64,000 nucleotides of DNA from Tenuifilum sp. 4138str (GCF_041102575.1 NZ_JBGCUE010000001.1:248001-312000); one strand, 5' to 3'. Shown: positions 51,809 through 60,957, counted from the first letter of the stretch. The notes: generated from the sequence alone by a model not told the origin. Numbers and translations: made by a program.

Positions 51809-54013
51809 TTATTTCCAGATGGACATTCTAAATCCGGCATAAAATTTTTGACCTGTTAAGGGGCCCCAAATTTGCGAGGCGTCAAATGTTGAACTCCACG
51901 GATTTTCCCACGATACAATAGGGTCTTTCTGGGTGAACCCTGTAAGGTTCTCAACGCCTATGTAGAAATCAAACTTACGAAACAGTTTGGTTACTTGTAC
52001 ATTCATGGTAATGAAAGGCTTATAGTCCGTTTCAAGGTTTAGACCATATCCTTTGGGGAGTCTTCCGCTACCGTTATACTGAATGGTATAGTCGAACTGC
52101 CACTTACGCGATGGGGTTTTGTAACCAGCAGTAAACAAGCCTTTGTTGCGGCTTACAAGTGGCTTTTGCTTTAACGTATCGTTAATGGTTTGTTTCACAT
52201 CGTTTATTCTATATGCCAAGGTAAACTGTAGGTTTCTAATTGGCTCTCCCGAGAGTTCTATCTGTAGGGTATTTGAGTACGATTTCCCTTTCAGATTGTA
52301 GAAGTAAACCGCACTGTTATCCCTGTCGATATCGGCAATAAACTGATTTTCAAACCATACATAGTAATAATCGGCGGTTAAACTATAGTTTTGATCCAAA
52401 AATTTGAATTTCTGATTCATGCTAATCCCGGCATTCCAGGCTTCTTCAATTCTTGGATTTTCCTCTACTACCAGGTTCCGTGAACTCACCAAAAGGTTTG
52501 AGTTCTCAGCAATGAAATTTGGCGATCTGTATCCTTTACCTGCGCTGAACCTAATGGTTAAGGTCGAAACTGGTTTTACCATCCCGTGGAAACGAGGTGT
52601 CACAAGAGTGCCAAACCTACTATTTTGGTCAACCCTTATGCCAGCCATTAGTGTAAGAATTTCCAGATGTTTATAGGTGTATTCGCCGTAAATACCTTTG
52701 ACCCACTCGGTGCGATCGTAAGGGGTGTTATTGAAAGTTTCATCGTACCTATCGTACCTGAGGGTTACGCCTCCTTTAATGTTGTGGTTTGTATTGCCAA
52801 TATAGGTTATTGCAACCAGGTTGCCGTAGTAGCTAAGCTGTTTGGCGTTGTGCATTCTAACACCTATGGTTGCATCCTGGCTGTGGAGCGATACGGCATT
52901 GATAAGCCCAATACTTGTGTTTGGTCTTTGGGAAATGTATCCGGTTTTGTTAAAGGCCTCAAGTAATTGGGTTGAGTACTTTACCCCGTAGGGGTTACCA
53001 ATCAGGGGTTGAGTATTGGTATAAAACTTAACCTGTCCGGCTAGCCTGTCCTCATTCATAAACTTCACCCCAACTTGCGATTCCCACTTCTTCCCCTGGT
53101 ACTTCCATCGGTTAAACAGGTGGTACTGCTGGGTAAGTGGGTGGTCAAGGAATTGGTCGTGATTGTGATCAACCCGGTTGCTTAGCATACTTCCATGCAC
53201 CAGCACCATTGACGATACGGTGGGGGTAACATCAAATGCATAGTTAGCATTTAGTTCAGCCATGCCAAGTGAGTTGGTGTAAAGGTTCAGGTACGACTTT
53301 TCCTCTGCCCAGGGTTTCTTGTACTCAATATTGATTTGTCCGGTTATGCTTTCGTACCCGTTGCTGACCGATGCAGTTCCCTTTGATACTTGTATTGATT
53401 CCATCCATGGCCCCGGAACATAACTTAAACCAAAGGTTGATGCCAACCCTCGCATTGTGGGTATATTTTCATACTGCATCTGGGTGTATATTCCTGCTAA
53501 CCCCAGCAGCTGAATTTGCTTTGCCCCGGTAATGGCATCGCTATAAGACACATCAACTGAAGCATTCGTTTCAAAGCTTTCCGATAGGTTGCAGCATGCA
53601 GCGCGTGTAAGTTCTCCCGATGTAAGTACAACAGTTTGTATTGGATTTAGCTGCTGTATAAAGGTATTTGCCCTGTCAGCTTTAACCGTTACGGCATCGA
53701 TATTTATAGTTGATTTCAGGACATGGCGTAACGGAAAACCTACATTCTCAATACTAATGGTATCGGTTTTAAAACCAACGAAACTTATAGCTATCTGGTT
53801 GCCTTGCACCTTATTTAAAGAAAAGTAACCACTTTCATCGGTGGTTGTACCAACTTGGCTGTTCAGCCAAATTACGGCGGCTCCTTGGAGCGGAATACTG
53901 TCGCCTTTCTCGTTCAGCTCGTAAACATAACCGTACACAAAATCTTTACTCTGTGCTTTAATAATATGTTGAGCTGAAAACCATAGTAACAGTAATGTTA
54001 ATATGCGTTTCAT
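51809..54013 (-). CDS. TonB-dependent receptor, probably for a metal complex
   Basis: 734 residues from ATG at 54013 (MKRILTLLLLWFSAQ), with signal peptide; the open frame to 54064 has a non-signal N-terminus. A carboxypeptidase-like regulatory beta-domain (about residues 22-100), a plug (about 110-230, with TRAACCNLSESFETNASVDV) and a 22-stranded-type barrel ending in aromatic residues (FYAGFRMSIW). The plug's CC pair and the neighbours (HYC_CC_PP protein, two HMA proteins) suggest a copper or related metal substrate; this is inferred from context. Confidence 0.88.
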   Translation of the reverse strand: MKRILTLLLLWFSAQHIIKAQSKDFVYGYVYELNEKGDSIPLQGAAVIWLNSQVGTTTDESGYFSLNKVQGNQIAISFVGFKTDTISIENVGFPLRHVLKSTINIDAVTVKADRANTFIQQLNPIQTVVLTSGELTRAACCNLSESFETNASVDVSYSDAITGAKQIQLLGLAGIYTQMQYENIPTMRGLASTFGLSYVPGPWMESIQVSKGTASVSNGYESITGQINIEYKKPWAEEKSYLNLYTNSLGMAELNANYAFDVTPTVSSMVLVHGSMLSNRVDHNHDQFLDHPLTQQYHLFNRWKYQGKKWESQVGVKFMNEDRLAGQVKFYTNTQPLIGNPYGVKYSTQLLEAFNKTGYISQRPNTSIGLINAVSLHSQDATIGVRMHNAKQLSYYGNLVAITYIGNTNHNIKGGVTLRYDRYDETFNNTPYDRTEWVKGIYGEYTYKHLEILTLMAGIRVDQNSRFGTLVTPRFHGMVKPVSTLTIRFSAGKGYRSPNFIAENSNLLVSSRNLVVEENPRIEEAWNAGISMNQKFKFLDQNYSLTADYYYVWFENQFIADIDRDNSAVYFYNLKGKSYSNTLQIELSGEPIRNLQFTLAYRINDVKQTINDTLKQKPLVSRNKGLFTAGYKTPSRKWQFDYTIQYNGSGRLPKGYGLNLETDYKPFITMNVQVTKLFRKFDFYIGVENLTGFTQKDPIVSWENPWSSTFDASQIWGPLTGQKFYAGFRMSIWK

Positions 54014-54113
54014 AATAGAAATTCTTAAATTGTTGTTGAAATCAAATATGAGCGCTACAAGCAAAAAATGAGCGCAATTAAGAGCTGCAGAGAGAAAAAA
54101 CTCTCTGTAACGA

Positions 54114-54587
54114 TTAAATTGTATGGGCTATTTTTAGCTGATGATTTTCAATGCAGATTTTTTTCCCCGTACTGCAGGGTGGGGCTTTATCCCAATTGGT
54201 TTTGTAAGTTGGGATTAACTTTTGAATTGATGTATTTAGCCCTTTGTGTTGGTTTACTGCTATGTACTTTGAAAAAAGATTACCGGTTTCAACCTTCTGA
54301 ATGTTTGAGTAGCTATCGGTTTTAACCTTTAACACCTCGTTCCAGCATCCACACGATTGCTTTTCGTCAAATTTCAGTGTTTCATCAAAATGAACATTGC
54401 AGCAGTGTGCATGTGTTTTGGCGTGTGTGTGGTTGCATCCAGCTTCATTAAAAATGGACAGGTGAATTTCACCCTCGCATTGGCAATGATGTATGAAAAG
54501 GTTAAACCCACTAGTGGATAGTAGCACTATAGTTGCTATAGTAATTGATACTATTTTTTGGGTAACCCTTTTCATCATACATTTCAC
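54114..54587 (-). CDS. HYC_CC_PP family exported Cys/His-rich protein
   Basis: 157 residues. Hydrophobic signal segment (about 8-30) and then the features that name this Bacteroidota family: an early HHCQCEG, a His/Cys-rich stretch (GCNHTHAKTHAHCCNVHF, residues about 50-67), a CGCW and a late PPCSTGKKI. Start may be at 54587, 54578 or 54575. Probably a periplasmic metal-binding accessory of the TonB receptor encoded 100 nt downstream. Function not established. Confidence 0.8.
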   Translation of the reverse strand: MKCMMKRVTQKIVSITIATIVLLSTSGFNLFIHHCQCEGEIHLSIFNEAGCNHTHAKTHAHCCNVHFDETLKFDEKQSCGCWNEVLKVKTDSYSNIQKVETGNLFSKYIAVNQHKGLNTSIQKLIPTYKTNWDKAPPCSTGKKICIENHQLKIAHTI

Positions 54588-54623
54588 CTCATATAACTAA
54601 AAACATACAAAGGAGCAAAAAGT

Positions 54624-54791
54624 TCATTTTTTTGAGGGTTGATTCAAATTGCTTATTGTGCATGAAGCCGATGAACATCCGGCACATTTGCCCGAATTTA
54701 TACGTTTTGGGTTGAAAATTTGATACACATTGTATGCAGTATATCCCACTGCTCCTAATACTATTATTAATACTGCTATTTCCTGAACCAT
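54624..54791 (-). CDS. FeoB-associated Cys-rich membrane protein (55 residues)
   Basis: A small gene read directly from the sequence: ATG at 54791, TGA at 54624-54626, 55 residues. One N-terminal membrane helix (EIAVLIIVLGAVGYTAYNVY), then a short Cys-rich tail GKCAGCSSASC with Cys36, Cys39 and Cys44. It starts 1 nt after the feoAB stop on the same strand. This is the arrangement of the FeoB-associated Cys-rich membrane protein family, which accompanies FeoB in many anaerobes; a role in ferrous iron uptake is inferred. Confidence 0.88.
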   Translation of the reverse strand: MVQEIAVLIIVLGAVGYTAYNVYQIFNPKRINSGKCAGCSSASCTISNLNQPSKK

Positions 54792-54792
54792 A

Positions 54793-57297
54793 TCAAACAC
54801 CATTTATTAAATTACCAATTTGGTAAACCAGAAATGCTAAAACCCACGCCAGCGTGGTAGTAAAAACTATTGTAAAGAGAGCCCACTTCCACGAACCCGA
54901 CTCGTTCTTGATAGCAGAGATTACAGCCACGCAGGGGAAGTAAACTAGAATAAAGATAAGGAATGCGAGTGCAGTAACTTTTGTAAAAACCACCTGTCCG
55001 CTTAATTTCCCTGATTGGTGGGTTTCGTTTCGGAGTTTTTGAGCAAGTCCTCCGCTGTCGGAATCGGGATCGGTTTGGTAAAGTACGCCCAGCGTACTAA
55101 CTACAATCTCTTTGGCAGCAACTCCTGAAAGAAGACTTACACCCATTTTCCAATCGAACCCGAGAGGGCGAATGGCTGGTTCAATAAATTTGCCTATCCG
55201 TCCAAGATACGAATTGGCTTGCCTTTCGGCCTCCATTTCCAGCTCAAGCTGATGTATTGCATGGTTTAGGCTATCCATAGAGGGTTGGGAGAGCTTTTCT
55301 TCCGAAATCTTTTGCGTAATAGTTTCAATTTCGGCAAAATAATCCCTTGTGTAGTTCACTTTGCGAGGGTAATAGCCCAATGCCCATACAAAGATTACGG
55401 CTACCAGTATTACTCCCCCCATCTTTTTTAGGTATTGCGACCCCTTGTGCCACATGTGCAATAGGGTCGATCGTAAAGTTGGCATACGGTAGGGTGGAAG
55501 TTCCATTACAAAGGGCAAATCCTCCGCTTTGAAAATGGTTTTCTTGAATGCTAGGGCTGTTCCAATGGCAAGCAGTATACCCGTAAAGTATATAGCAAAC
55601 AGAAGGTTTCCTGCGTTTTCCGGGAAAAATGCACCCAGAATTAGTATGTAAACCGGCAATCTGGCGCTACAGCTCATGAAAGGCGTAATGAGCATGGTTA
55701 CTAATCGGTTATTGCGGTTTTCAATGGTTCGCGAGGCCATTATGGCTGGAACATTGCATCCAAAACCCATTACAAGGGGTATGAACGATTTACCATGGAG
55801 CCCAATTTTGTGCATTAGCTTATCCATGATAAATGCAGCACGTGCCATATACCCAGTATCCTCAAGTAGCGATATGAATAGGAAAAGGATCAAGATATTG
55901 GGTAGAAAAACAATTACACTTCCTACACCGCTTATAATCCCGTTTACCAAAAGGTCTTTTAAAGGGCCACTGGCCATGTATGTACTAATGGTATTACTAA
56001 TCCATTCCACTCCCAGTTCTATCCACTCCATGGGGTATTGCCCCAGGGTGAATGTGGTGTAAAACGTGAGCCATATCAGGAAAATAAATATGGGGAATCC
56101 CAGTAAACGGTGGGTAAGTATTGCGTCGATTTGTTCTGTAACCAGACGCTTCTTGTGGCTGCTCTCCTTGAATGTTTCCTTTAGTGCACCTGCTATAAAG
56201 CCATATTTGGCATCGGTTATTAGGGTTTCAGTATCCTCGTGGAAAAGGTTTTCGAGCCTGCTTACCTCACGGTCGGTTTGGTTCCTGATTTCCTGGTAGT
56301 TTGGTTCATTGCGCAGTATTTTATCTGCTACCTTGTCTTTTTCCAACAGCTTAATGGCAAGGTATCGGCTGGAATAGTTGATGGTAATAGCTGTATTTTT
56401 CTTAATCTCATTTTGAATGGATAGTATCGATTTTTCAATTTCTTCACCATAGTTAACATGGATATGGCGGGTAACTTTATCCTTTTCTGCATAAACATTT
56501 ATAGTTGTATCTAAAAGCCTGTCGAGCCCCTTACCTTTGCTACCCACAGTAGGTACAAATGGAATACCAAGTAGTTTGCCCATCATGGTGTAATCGAACC
56601 TGTCGCCCTTTTCAAGTAGTTCATCATACATATTCAGGGCAACAATCACCCTGATATCCATATCAATAAGCTGGGTGGTTAGGTATAGGTTTCGCTCAAG
56701 GTTTGATGAGTCAATAACATTTATGACAATGTCAGGGTTTTGCTCATGGATAAATCGCCGTACAAATACCTCCTCGGGTGTATAGGCTGTAAGGGAGTAG
56801 GTACCCGGTAAATCGGTAATGTTAATTGTATATCCCTTATACTTAAACTTTGCGTTTTTTGAATCGACTGTGACCCCGCTGTAATTTCCAACATGCTCCC
56901 TTGCTCCTGCAAGGTGATTAAAGATACTGGTCTTCCCAGCATTGGGATTTCCAACCAACGCAATATTGATAGTTTTGCTAAGTTCCTTTACCCCAGTGTC
57001 AATAATTTCAGGTTCGGTGTGGGTAACAAGCTGATGGTTATCAGGATGATAGTTTAAAATTTGCTTAGCCTCACTGGGTGTAATAACCTCTATTAGCGAA
57101 GCCTCGCTCCGACGGAGCGATACCTCATAACCCATAATTGAGTATTCAATAGGATCCTTTAAGGGAGCGTTTTTAACAACAGTTACTTTTTTCCCTTTCA
57201 CAAAACCCATTTCGGTAATACGCTTCCTAAACGCCCCGCGTCCCTTTACTTTTGCAATAATGCCGTATTCCCCGTTCTGTAACTCCGATAGTAGCAT
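54793..57297 (-). CDS. feoB: Ferrous iron transporter, FeoA-FeoB fusion
   Basis: 834 residues. Residues 1-72 form a FeoA-like SH3 domain (MLLSELQNGEYGIIAKVKG...SLRRSEASLIEV). The FeoB G-domain follows with G1 GNPNAGKT (116-123), G3 DLPG (162-165) and G4 ALNMYD. The two Gate and core membrane blocks carry FMSCSARLPVYILI and SGVAAKEIVVSTLGVLY. Inner membrane Fe(II) importer, best suited to anoxic conditions. Fusion of FeoA to FeoB is common in Bacteroidota. Followed 1 nt later by the Cys-rich FeoB-associated gene. Confidence 0.96.
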   Translation of the reverse strand: MLLSELQNGEYGIIAKVKGRGAFRKRITEMGFVKGKKVTVVKNAPLKDPIEYSIMGYEVSLRRSEASLIEVITPSEAKQILNYHPDNHQLVTHTEPEIIDTGVKELSKTINIALVGNPNAGKTSIFNHLAGAREHVGNYSGVTVDSKNAKFKYKGYTINITDLPGTYSLTAYTPEEVFVRRFIHEQNPDIVINVIDSSNLERNLYLTTQLIDMDIRVIVALNMYDELLEKGDRFDYTMMGKLLGIPFVPTVGSKGKGLDRLLDTTINVYAEKDKVTRHIHVNYGEEIEKSILSIQNEIKKNTAITINYSSRYLAIKLLEKDKVADKILRNEPNYQEIRNQTDREVSRLENLFHEDTETLITDAKYGFIAGALKETFKESSHKKRLVTEQIDAILTHRLLGFPIFIFLIWLTFYTTFTLGQYPMEWIELGVEWISNTISTYMASGPLKDLLVNGIISGVGSVIVFLPNILILFLFISLLEDTGYMARAAFIMDKLMHKIGLHGKSFIPLVMGFGCNVPAIMASRTIENRNNRLVTMLITPFMSCSARLPVYILILGAFFPENAGNLLFAIYFTGILLAIGTALAFKKTIFKAEDLPFVMELPPYRMPTLRSTLLHMWHKGSQYLKKMGGVILVAVIFVWALGYYPRKVNYTRDYFAEIETITQKISEEKLSQPSMDSLNHAIHQLELEMEAERQANSYLGRIGKFIEPAIRPLGFDWKMGVSLLSGVAAKEIVVSTLGVLYQTDPDSDSGGLAQKLRNETHQSGKLSGQVVFTKVTALAFLIFILVYFPCVAVISAIKNESGSWKWALFTIVFTTTLAWVLAFLVYQIGNLINGV

Positions 57298-57364
57298 CTA
57301 GTTTAAAATCAGTAACAGTAAAACCTCAATGTTTCAAAAAAGTTTTGGAATTACTAAAATTTTA

Positions 57365-57372
57365 CAAATGTA
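57365..57372 (-). promoter_or_regulatory. -7 promoter element (TACATTTG) for feoAB
   Basis: Perfect TAnnTTTG on the minus strand, about 68 nt before the feoAB start. It lies within TTACAAATGTAA, a short palindrome; no Fur-type box was recognised. Confidence 0.55.
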
Positions 57373-57404
57373 AGAGTTTTCTGTTATTTAGATCGATTTT
57401 AAGT

Positions 57405-57430
57405 AAAAAAGCCATTCATTACTGAATGGC
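57405..57430 (-). terminator. Rho-independent terminator of the PUR-family gene
   Basis: On the minus strand GCCATTCA / TGAATGGC (perfect 8 bp, 4-nt loop) is followed by six T. It lies 29 nt after the stop codon of the PUR-family gene. Confidence 0.88.
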
Positions 57431-57458
57431 TGTACTGTTCGAAAATCGTTATAAAAAA

Positions 57459-57830
57459 CTATTTACCTAAGTCGTCAAAGTCAACTGATGAGTAATCGGA
57501 TTCAACCTCAGAAAGTTCCATTTCATCGGTATGCTCAGTACGTGGAACAATTTCCTGATTAGCTTTAATGTAGTCAAAAACACTATTCAGGCTTTCGATA
57601 AACTTTTCAAAATCCTCCTTGTATAGGAAGATTTTATGTTTTTCGTAGTACATCTTGCCATCCTTACCCATACGTTTTTTACTTTCCGTAATGGTAAGGT
57701 AAAACTCATTGCCGCGTGTTGCCTTAACATCAAAGAAATATGTTCTTTTTCCGGCCTTCACTACCTGAGAAAAAACCTCTTCTCTCGTGTTCTTGTCTAA
57801 ATCGTTAGTGTTATCAAATTCCTCAATCAT
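57459..57830 (-). CDS. PUR-family DNA/RNA-binding protein (DUF3276)
   Basis: 123 residues. The central PUR-alpha-like repeat is readable: EVFSQVVKAGKRTYFFDVKATRGNEFYLTITESK and YKEDFEKFIESLNSVFDYI. An acidic C-terminal tail follows. Relatives (Borrelia BpuR, Bacteroidota DUF3276) bind single-stranded nucleic acid and can act as regulators. Single gene with its own promoter and terminator, divergent from nusB. Confidence 0.88.
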   Translation of the reverse strand: MIEEFDNTNDLDKNTREEVFSQVVKAGKRTYFFDVKATRGNEFYLTITESKKRMGKDGKMYYEKHKIFLYKEDFEKFIESLNSVFDYIKANQEIVPRTEHTDEMELSEVESDYSSVDFDDLGK

Positions 57831-57873
57831 TGCTCTTAGTATTTTTAGGTTAGGGTTTCACTTTTACACTGCT

Positions 57874-57881
57874 CAAAATTA
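57874..57881 (-). promoter_or_regulatory. -7 promoter element (TAATTTTG) for the PUR-family gene
   Basis: Perfect TAnnTTTG on the minus strand, 43 nt before the start codon at 57830. Confidence 0.6.
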
Positions 57882-57994
57882 AAAAAATCTTCATATCATG
57901 GTTCATTGACTTAAAAAAAATATTAAAAAACACCCAAAAGGTTTTGTTTTGAAATATTAACCTTATTTATTCCACTGCACTGGATTAATCTTTC

Positions 57995-58002
57995 TATCTT
58001 TG
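57995..58002 (+). promoter_or_regulatory. -7 promoter element (TATCTTTG) for nusB
   Basis: Perfect TAnnTTTG, 27 nt before the nusB ATG. Confidence 0.65.
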
Positions 58003-58029
58003 CAGGAGTGAAAAAAATCGTTCTTACTA

Positions 58030-59028
58030 ATGATTAACCGTCGTTTAATTAGAATCAAGGCCTTACAGGTTCTTTTTGCCTTCTTCCGTAACGAAGGTGA
58101 CTCTCTTAGCGCATTAGAGCGCGAGCTGTTTCATAGCATTGAAAAATCGTACCATCTTTACTTGCTTTTACTGCTTTTGCCAGAGAATATGGTTGAGCAT
58201 GCCCAGGCAAAAATTGAGCTGGGTAAGCAAAAGTTCCGCCCGTCGCCTGAAGAGTTGAACCCCAACCTGCGGTTTGTTCAGAACAGAGCAGTTGCTGCAT
58301 TGGCTGCCTGCAAAGAGCTACAAGCCAAAGCAAACGATAATCGCTTGAATTGGAAACATTTTCCTGAGGTAACCAAATCGCTTTTCAACCACTTTGTGGC
58401 ATCGGATTTCTTTTCCGATTACATGAATGCTGAGCATAACTCTTTTGCTGACGATAAAGCAGTTCTGGTTAATCTACTCAGCAAGATATTAAATGCTAAT
58501 GACGATTTTGAGGCATTCCTTGAGGAGCAAAGCATATACTGGAACGATGACCTCGAGTTTGTTTCCAGCATGGCTTCCAAAACAATTAAGAAGATTGATG
58601 AAAATACAGCATCGGTTCCAGTGATGTCGCTATTTAGCAATGCCGACGACGAGGAGTTTGCTAAACGTTTGCTTCGCAAAACGGTTTTAAGGCATAAGGA
58701 AAACCTGGAACTTATTGATAAATTCACTGTTAACTGGGAGCTTGACCGAATAGCCGCAATGGATATTGCAATTATGGAAATGGCTATCACTGAAATTCTT
58801 GAATTCCCTACCATCCCTGTAAAGGTTAGCATGAATGAGTATATTGATATAGCCAAGTTCTATAGTACAGAGCAAAGCAACTCGTTTGTAAATGGTGTGC
58901 TCGATAAGGTAATCGCTCACCTGAAGGAGAATGGACAAATCCAGAAGCAGGGTAGGGGCTTGATTGGCGAAAACGACGAAAGTCTTTCACCCGAAAATAT
59001 TAATTCATTTGAAGATGAGGATAACTAG
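58030..59028 (+). CDS. nusB: Transcription antitermination factor NusB (long Bacteroidota form)
   Basis: 332 residues, about twice the length of E. coli NusB. N-terminal NRRLIRIKALQVLFAFF, a large middle insertion, and the conserved C-terminal half ELDRIAAMDIAIMEMAITEILEF, VSMNEYIDIAKFYSTEQSNSFVNGVLDKV. NusB with S10 binds boxA in rRNA transcripts and prevents early termination. First gene of nusB-DUF1573-yajC; the DUF1573 gene starts within its last 14 nt. Confidence 0.95.
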   Translation: MINRRLIRIKALQVLFAFFRNEGDSLSALERELFHSIEKSYHLYLLLLLLPENMVEHAQAKIELGKQKFRPSPEELNPNLRFVQNRAVAALAACKELQAKANDNRLNWKHFPEVTKSLFNHFVASDFFSDYMNAEHNSFADDKAVLVNLLSKILNANDDFEAFLEEQSIYWNDDLEFVSSMASKTIKKIDENTASVPVMSLFSNADDEEFAKRLLRKTVLRHKENLELIDKFTVNWELDRIAAMDIAIMEMAITEILEFPTIPVKVSMNEYIDIAKFYSTEQSNSFVNGVLDKVIAHLKENGQIQKQGRGLIGENDESLSPENINSFEDEDN

Positions 59029-59428
59029 CTTGCTTTTTGGTTTTACCGCTTTATTTGCAATATCGTGTGGTAGTAATAACAATCAGGGTTCAACTCAGGA
59101 GACTGACTCAACCCAACTAGCTGAGCTCACCTATGTTGAGGATTTTTTTGATGTAGGAACAATACACAGCGGTGAAATTGTTAGGCACTCGTTCCGCTTC
59201 AGAAATACTGGTAATGCGCCTCTAGTAGTTAAGGATATAATCCCATCGTGCGGATGCACAAAGGTTGATGTTACCAGCAGAATTCTTAAACCCGGCGAGG
59301 AGGCATCCGTTGAGGTGGTTTTTGATAGTAAAGGCTGGTTTGGTTCCCAGTATAAATCGGTTACTCTTAGAACCAATGGGGTTATTCGTGAAAAGTCAGT
59401 AACCCTCAAGGCAAATGTAGTACCCTAA
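59015..59428 (+). CDS. DUF1573 domain lipoprotein
   Basis: 137 residues from ATG at 59015 (MRITSLLFGFTALFAISC), with a lipobox FAISC; the frame is open from 58964 but would overlap nusB. DUF1573 core: FDVGTIHSGEIVRHSFRFRNTG, then IPSCGCTKVDVTS (the conserved CGC) and LKPGEEASVEVVFDSKGWFG. ASH/Ig-like fold, envelope. Gene order nusB-DUF1573-yajC is conserved in the phylum. Function unknown. Confidence 0.9.
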   Translation: MRITSLLFGFTALFAISCGSNNNQGSTQETDSTQLAELTYVEDFFDVGTIHSGEIVRHSFRFRNTGNAPLVVKDIIPSCGCTKVDVTSRILKPGEEASVEVVFDSKGWFGSQYKSVTLRTNGVIREKSVTLKANVVP

Positions 59429-59445
59429 TTTTCAAAACATTTTAC

Positions 59446-59453
59446 TAACTTTG
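59446..59453 (+). promoter_or_regulatory. -7 promoter element (TAACTTTG) for yajC
   Basis: Perfect TAnnTTTG, 47 nt before the yajC start, just after the DUF1573 stop. It suggests that yajC also has its own transcript. Confidence 0.5.
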
Positions 59454-59500
59454 TATGTTTATAAACCTGAAATTGTTAATTAATTAAAGTTGATAAAGTT

Positions 59501-59815
59501 ATGATTACAAGTTTTATTACACTTCAAGCAACCCAGCAGGGTGCTAACCCGTTGATGACCTTCTTGATGTTTGGTCTCATCATTGTTGTTTTTTATTTTT
59601 TTATGATTAGGCCTCAAATGAAGCGCCAAAAGGAACTCCGTAAGTTTCAGGAGTCGCTTAAGAAAGGTGATAAGGTGATTATTGCCGGCGGTGTTTACGG
59701 TAAGGTTACCGAGGTTAAAGATGAGTATGTTTTGGTTGAAATTTCCAATAATGTTGAAGTAAAGGTTGCCAAGAGTACCATTATTCGTGATGTGACCGAT
59801 ATACAAACCCGATAA
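59501..59815 (+). CDS. yajC: Preprotein translocase accessory subunit YajC
   Basis: 104 residues. One N-terminal membrane helix (about 20-40), then the hallmark FMIRPQMKRQKE and FQESLKKGDKVIIAGGVYGKVTEVKDEYVLVEISNNVEVKVAKSTI. YajC associates with SecDF in the inner membrane. A strong terminator lies 16 nt downstream, which ends the nusB-yajC transcript. Confidence 0.95.
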   Translation: MITSFITLQATQQGANPLMTFLMFGLIIVVFYFFMIRPQMKRQKELRKFQESLKKGDKVIIAGGVYGKVTEVKDEYVLVEISNNVEVKVAKSTIIRDVTDIQTR

Positions 59816-59831
59816 ATATTCTCTTTACGAG

Positions 59832-59870
59832 GGATTCAAAGCTTAGTAAGAAGCTTTGAATCCTTTTTTA
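59832..59870 (+). terminator. Rho-independent terminator after yajC
   Basis: A perfect 13-bp stem (GGATTCAAAGCTT / AAGCTTTGAATCC) with a 6-nt loop, followed by seven T. Confidence 0.93.
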
Positions 59871-59931
59871 TTTCAACTCGATAAACCCTAATAATTTTAG
59901 TACAACCTTAGGTTTTTTTACCAAGATAATT

Positions 59932-59939
59932 TACTTTTG
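59932..59939 (+). promoter_or_regulatory. -7 promoter element (TACTTTTG) for the ybbR-coaE operon
   Basis: Perfect TAnnTTTG, 28 nt before the GTG start of the YbbR-like gene, downstream of the yajC terminator. Confidence 0.62.
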
Positions 59940-59967
59940 GTTTCCAAAATCAATTGAATTATTCCCT

Positions 59968-60957
59968 GTGAATCAACAATCCATAAAAAAATACAATCAA
60001 TTTTTCCAGCCCGATAAAATCCGCTTGAACAAGCGTGTATACATGTTTCTTTTCTTTCTGGTTATATCCATAATCCTTTGGTTACTTATTAAGTTAAGGT
60101 ATGAGTACGTATCAACCATTACCTATAAAGTAAATTTATCCGAGTTGCCAGAAACTAAGGTGGCTTTAACATCCGATAGCCTAACGGTAACCCTTAGAGT
60201 AAAGGCTTTGGGGTATAATTTGTTAAGGTATAAGCTTTTTAAATATTACAAGCCACTATCAGTATCTGCTCAAGGTGCTGACTTTGTGAAAGGGAATTGC
60301 TATGTTGTTCTTTCAGGACAACTGGATAACTTTACCTCGCAGCTAGGGACCGATTTTACTTTACTTGAAGTCAGCCCTGATACACTTTACTTCCACCTGA
60401 GCGATGTTGTTCAAAAAAGAGTTCCCGTTAAACCCGATTTGAATATTACGTACTCCAAACAGCATATGCAGGCTGGCAGCTATACTGTTGTTCCTAAGGT
60501 AGTAAGGGTTACTGGGCCCGCCTCAATCATCGATACACTTAGCTGTGTTTATACACAACCCCTGACCCTCGAGGATATCTACGATAATATCAATACAACC
60601 ATCCCAATTAAACCGATAAAGGGCTTAAGTTTTAAGCCTTCAGAGGTAAGTATTTCAATTCCTGTGGAGAAATTTACCGAGGCGCGGGTTAATGTGCCAA
60701 TCTCTTGCATCAATACCCCTTATGGATATGAGGTTATGCTCTCGCCAAAAACTGTTTCCGTTACCTGTAACGTGGCAGTTAGCAAGTATTTTGCTTTAAA
60801 ACCCGATCATTTTTCAATCATTTGCGATTACAATGACCTTGTAATGGAATCATCTGGCAAAGCCATTGTGAAGCTTGTTAGGTACCCTGATTTTATTGGA
60901 AATATTCAGATAGATCCCCGTAAGGTCGATTTTGTTATAGTAAAAAAGAAACAGTAA
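59968..60957 (+). CDS. YbbR-like (CdaR-type) membrane-anchored protein
   Basis: 329 residues with a GTG start at 59968. One N-terminal membrane helix (VYMFLFFLVISIILWLLIKL, about 24-43), then extracytoplasmic YbbR-like beta repeats (for example VPVKPDLNITYSKQHMQAGSYTVVPKVVRVTGPASIIDTL). In Firmicutes CdaR regulates the diadenylate cyclase CdaA; whether this holds here is unknown. The gene overlaps coaE by 1 nt; ybbR-coaE is a usual pairing in Bacteroidota. Confidence 0.85.
   Translation: MNQQSIKKYNQFFQPDKIRLNKRVYMFLFFLVISIILWLLIKLRYEYVSTITYKVNLSELPETKVALTSDSLTVTLRVKALGYNLLRYKLFKYYKPLSVSAQGADFVKGNCYVVLSGQLDNFTSQLGTDFTLLEVSPDTLYFHLSDVVQKRVPVKPDLNITYSKQHMQAGSYTVVPKVVRVTGPASIIDTLSCVYTQPLTLEDIYDNINTTIPIKPIKGLSFKPSEVSISIPVEKFTEARVNVPISCINTPYGYEVMLSPKTVSVTCNVAVSKYFALKPDHFSIICDYNDLVMESSGKAIVKLVRYPDFIGNIQIDPRKVDFVIVKKKQ

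Noticed and set aside
54068-54325. 85-codon frame on the plus strand opposite the HYC_CC_PP gene
   Set aside because: It is antisense to a gene with a clear family signature and has no such pattern itself.
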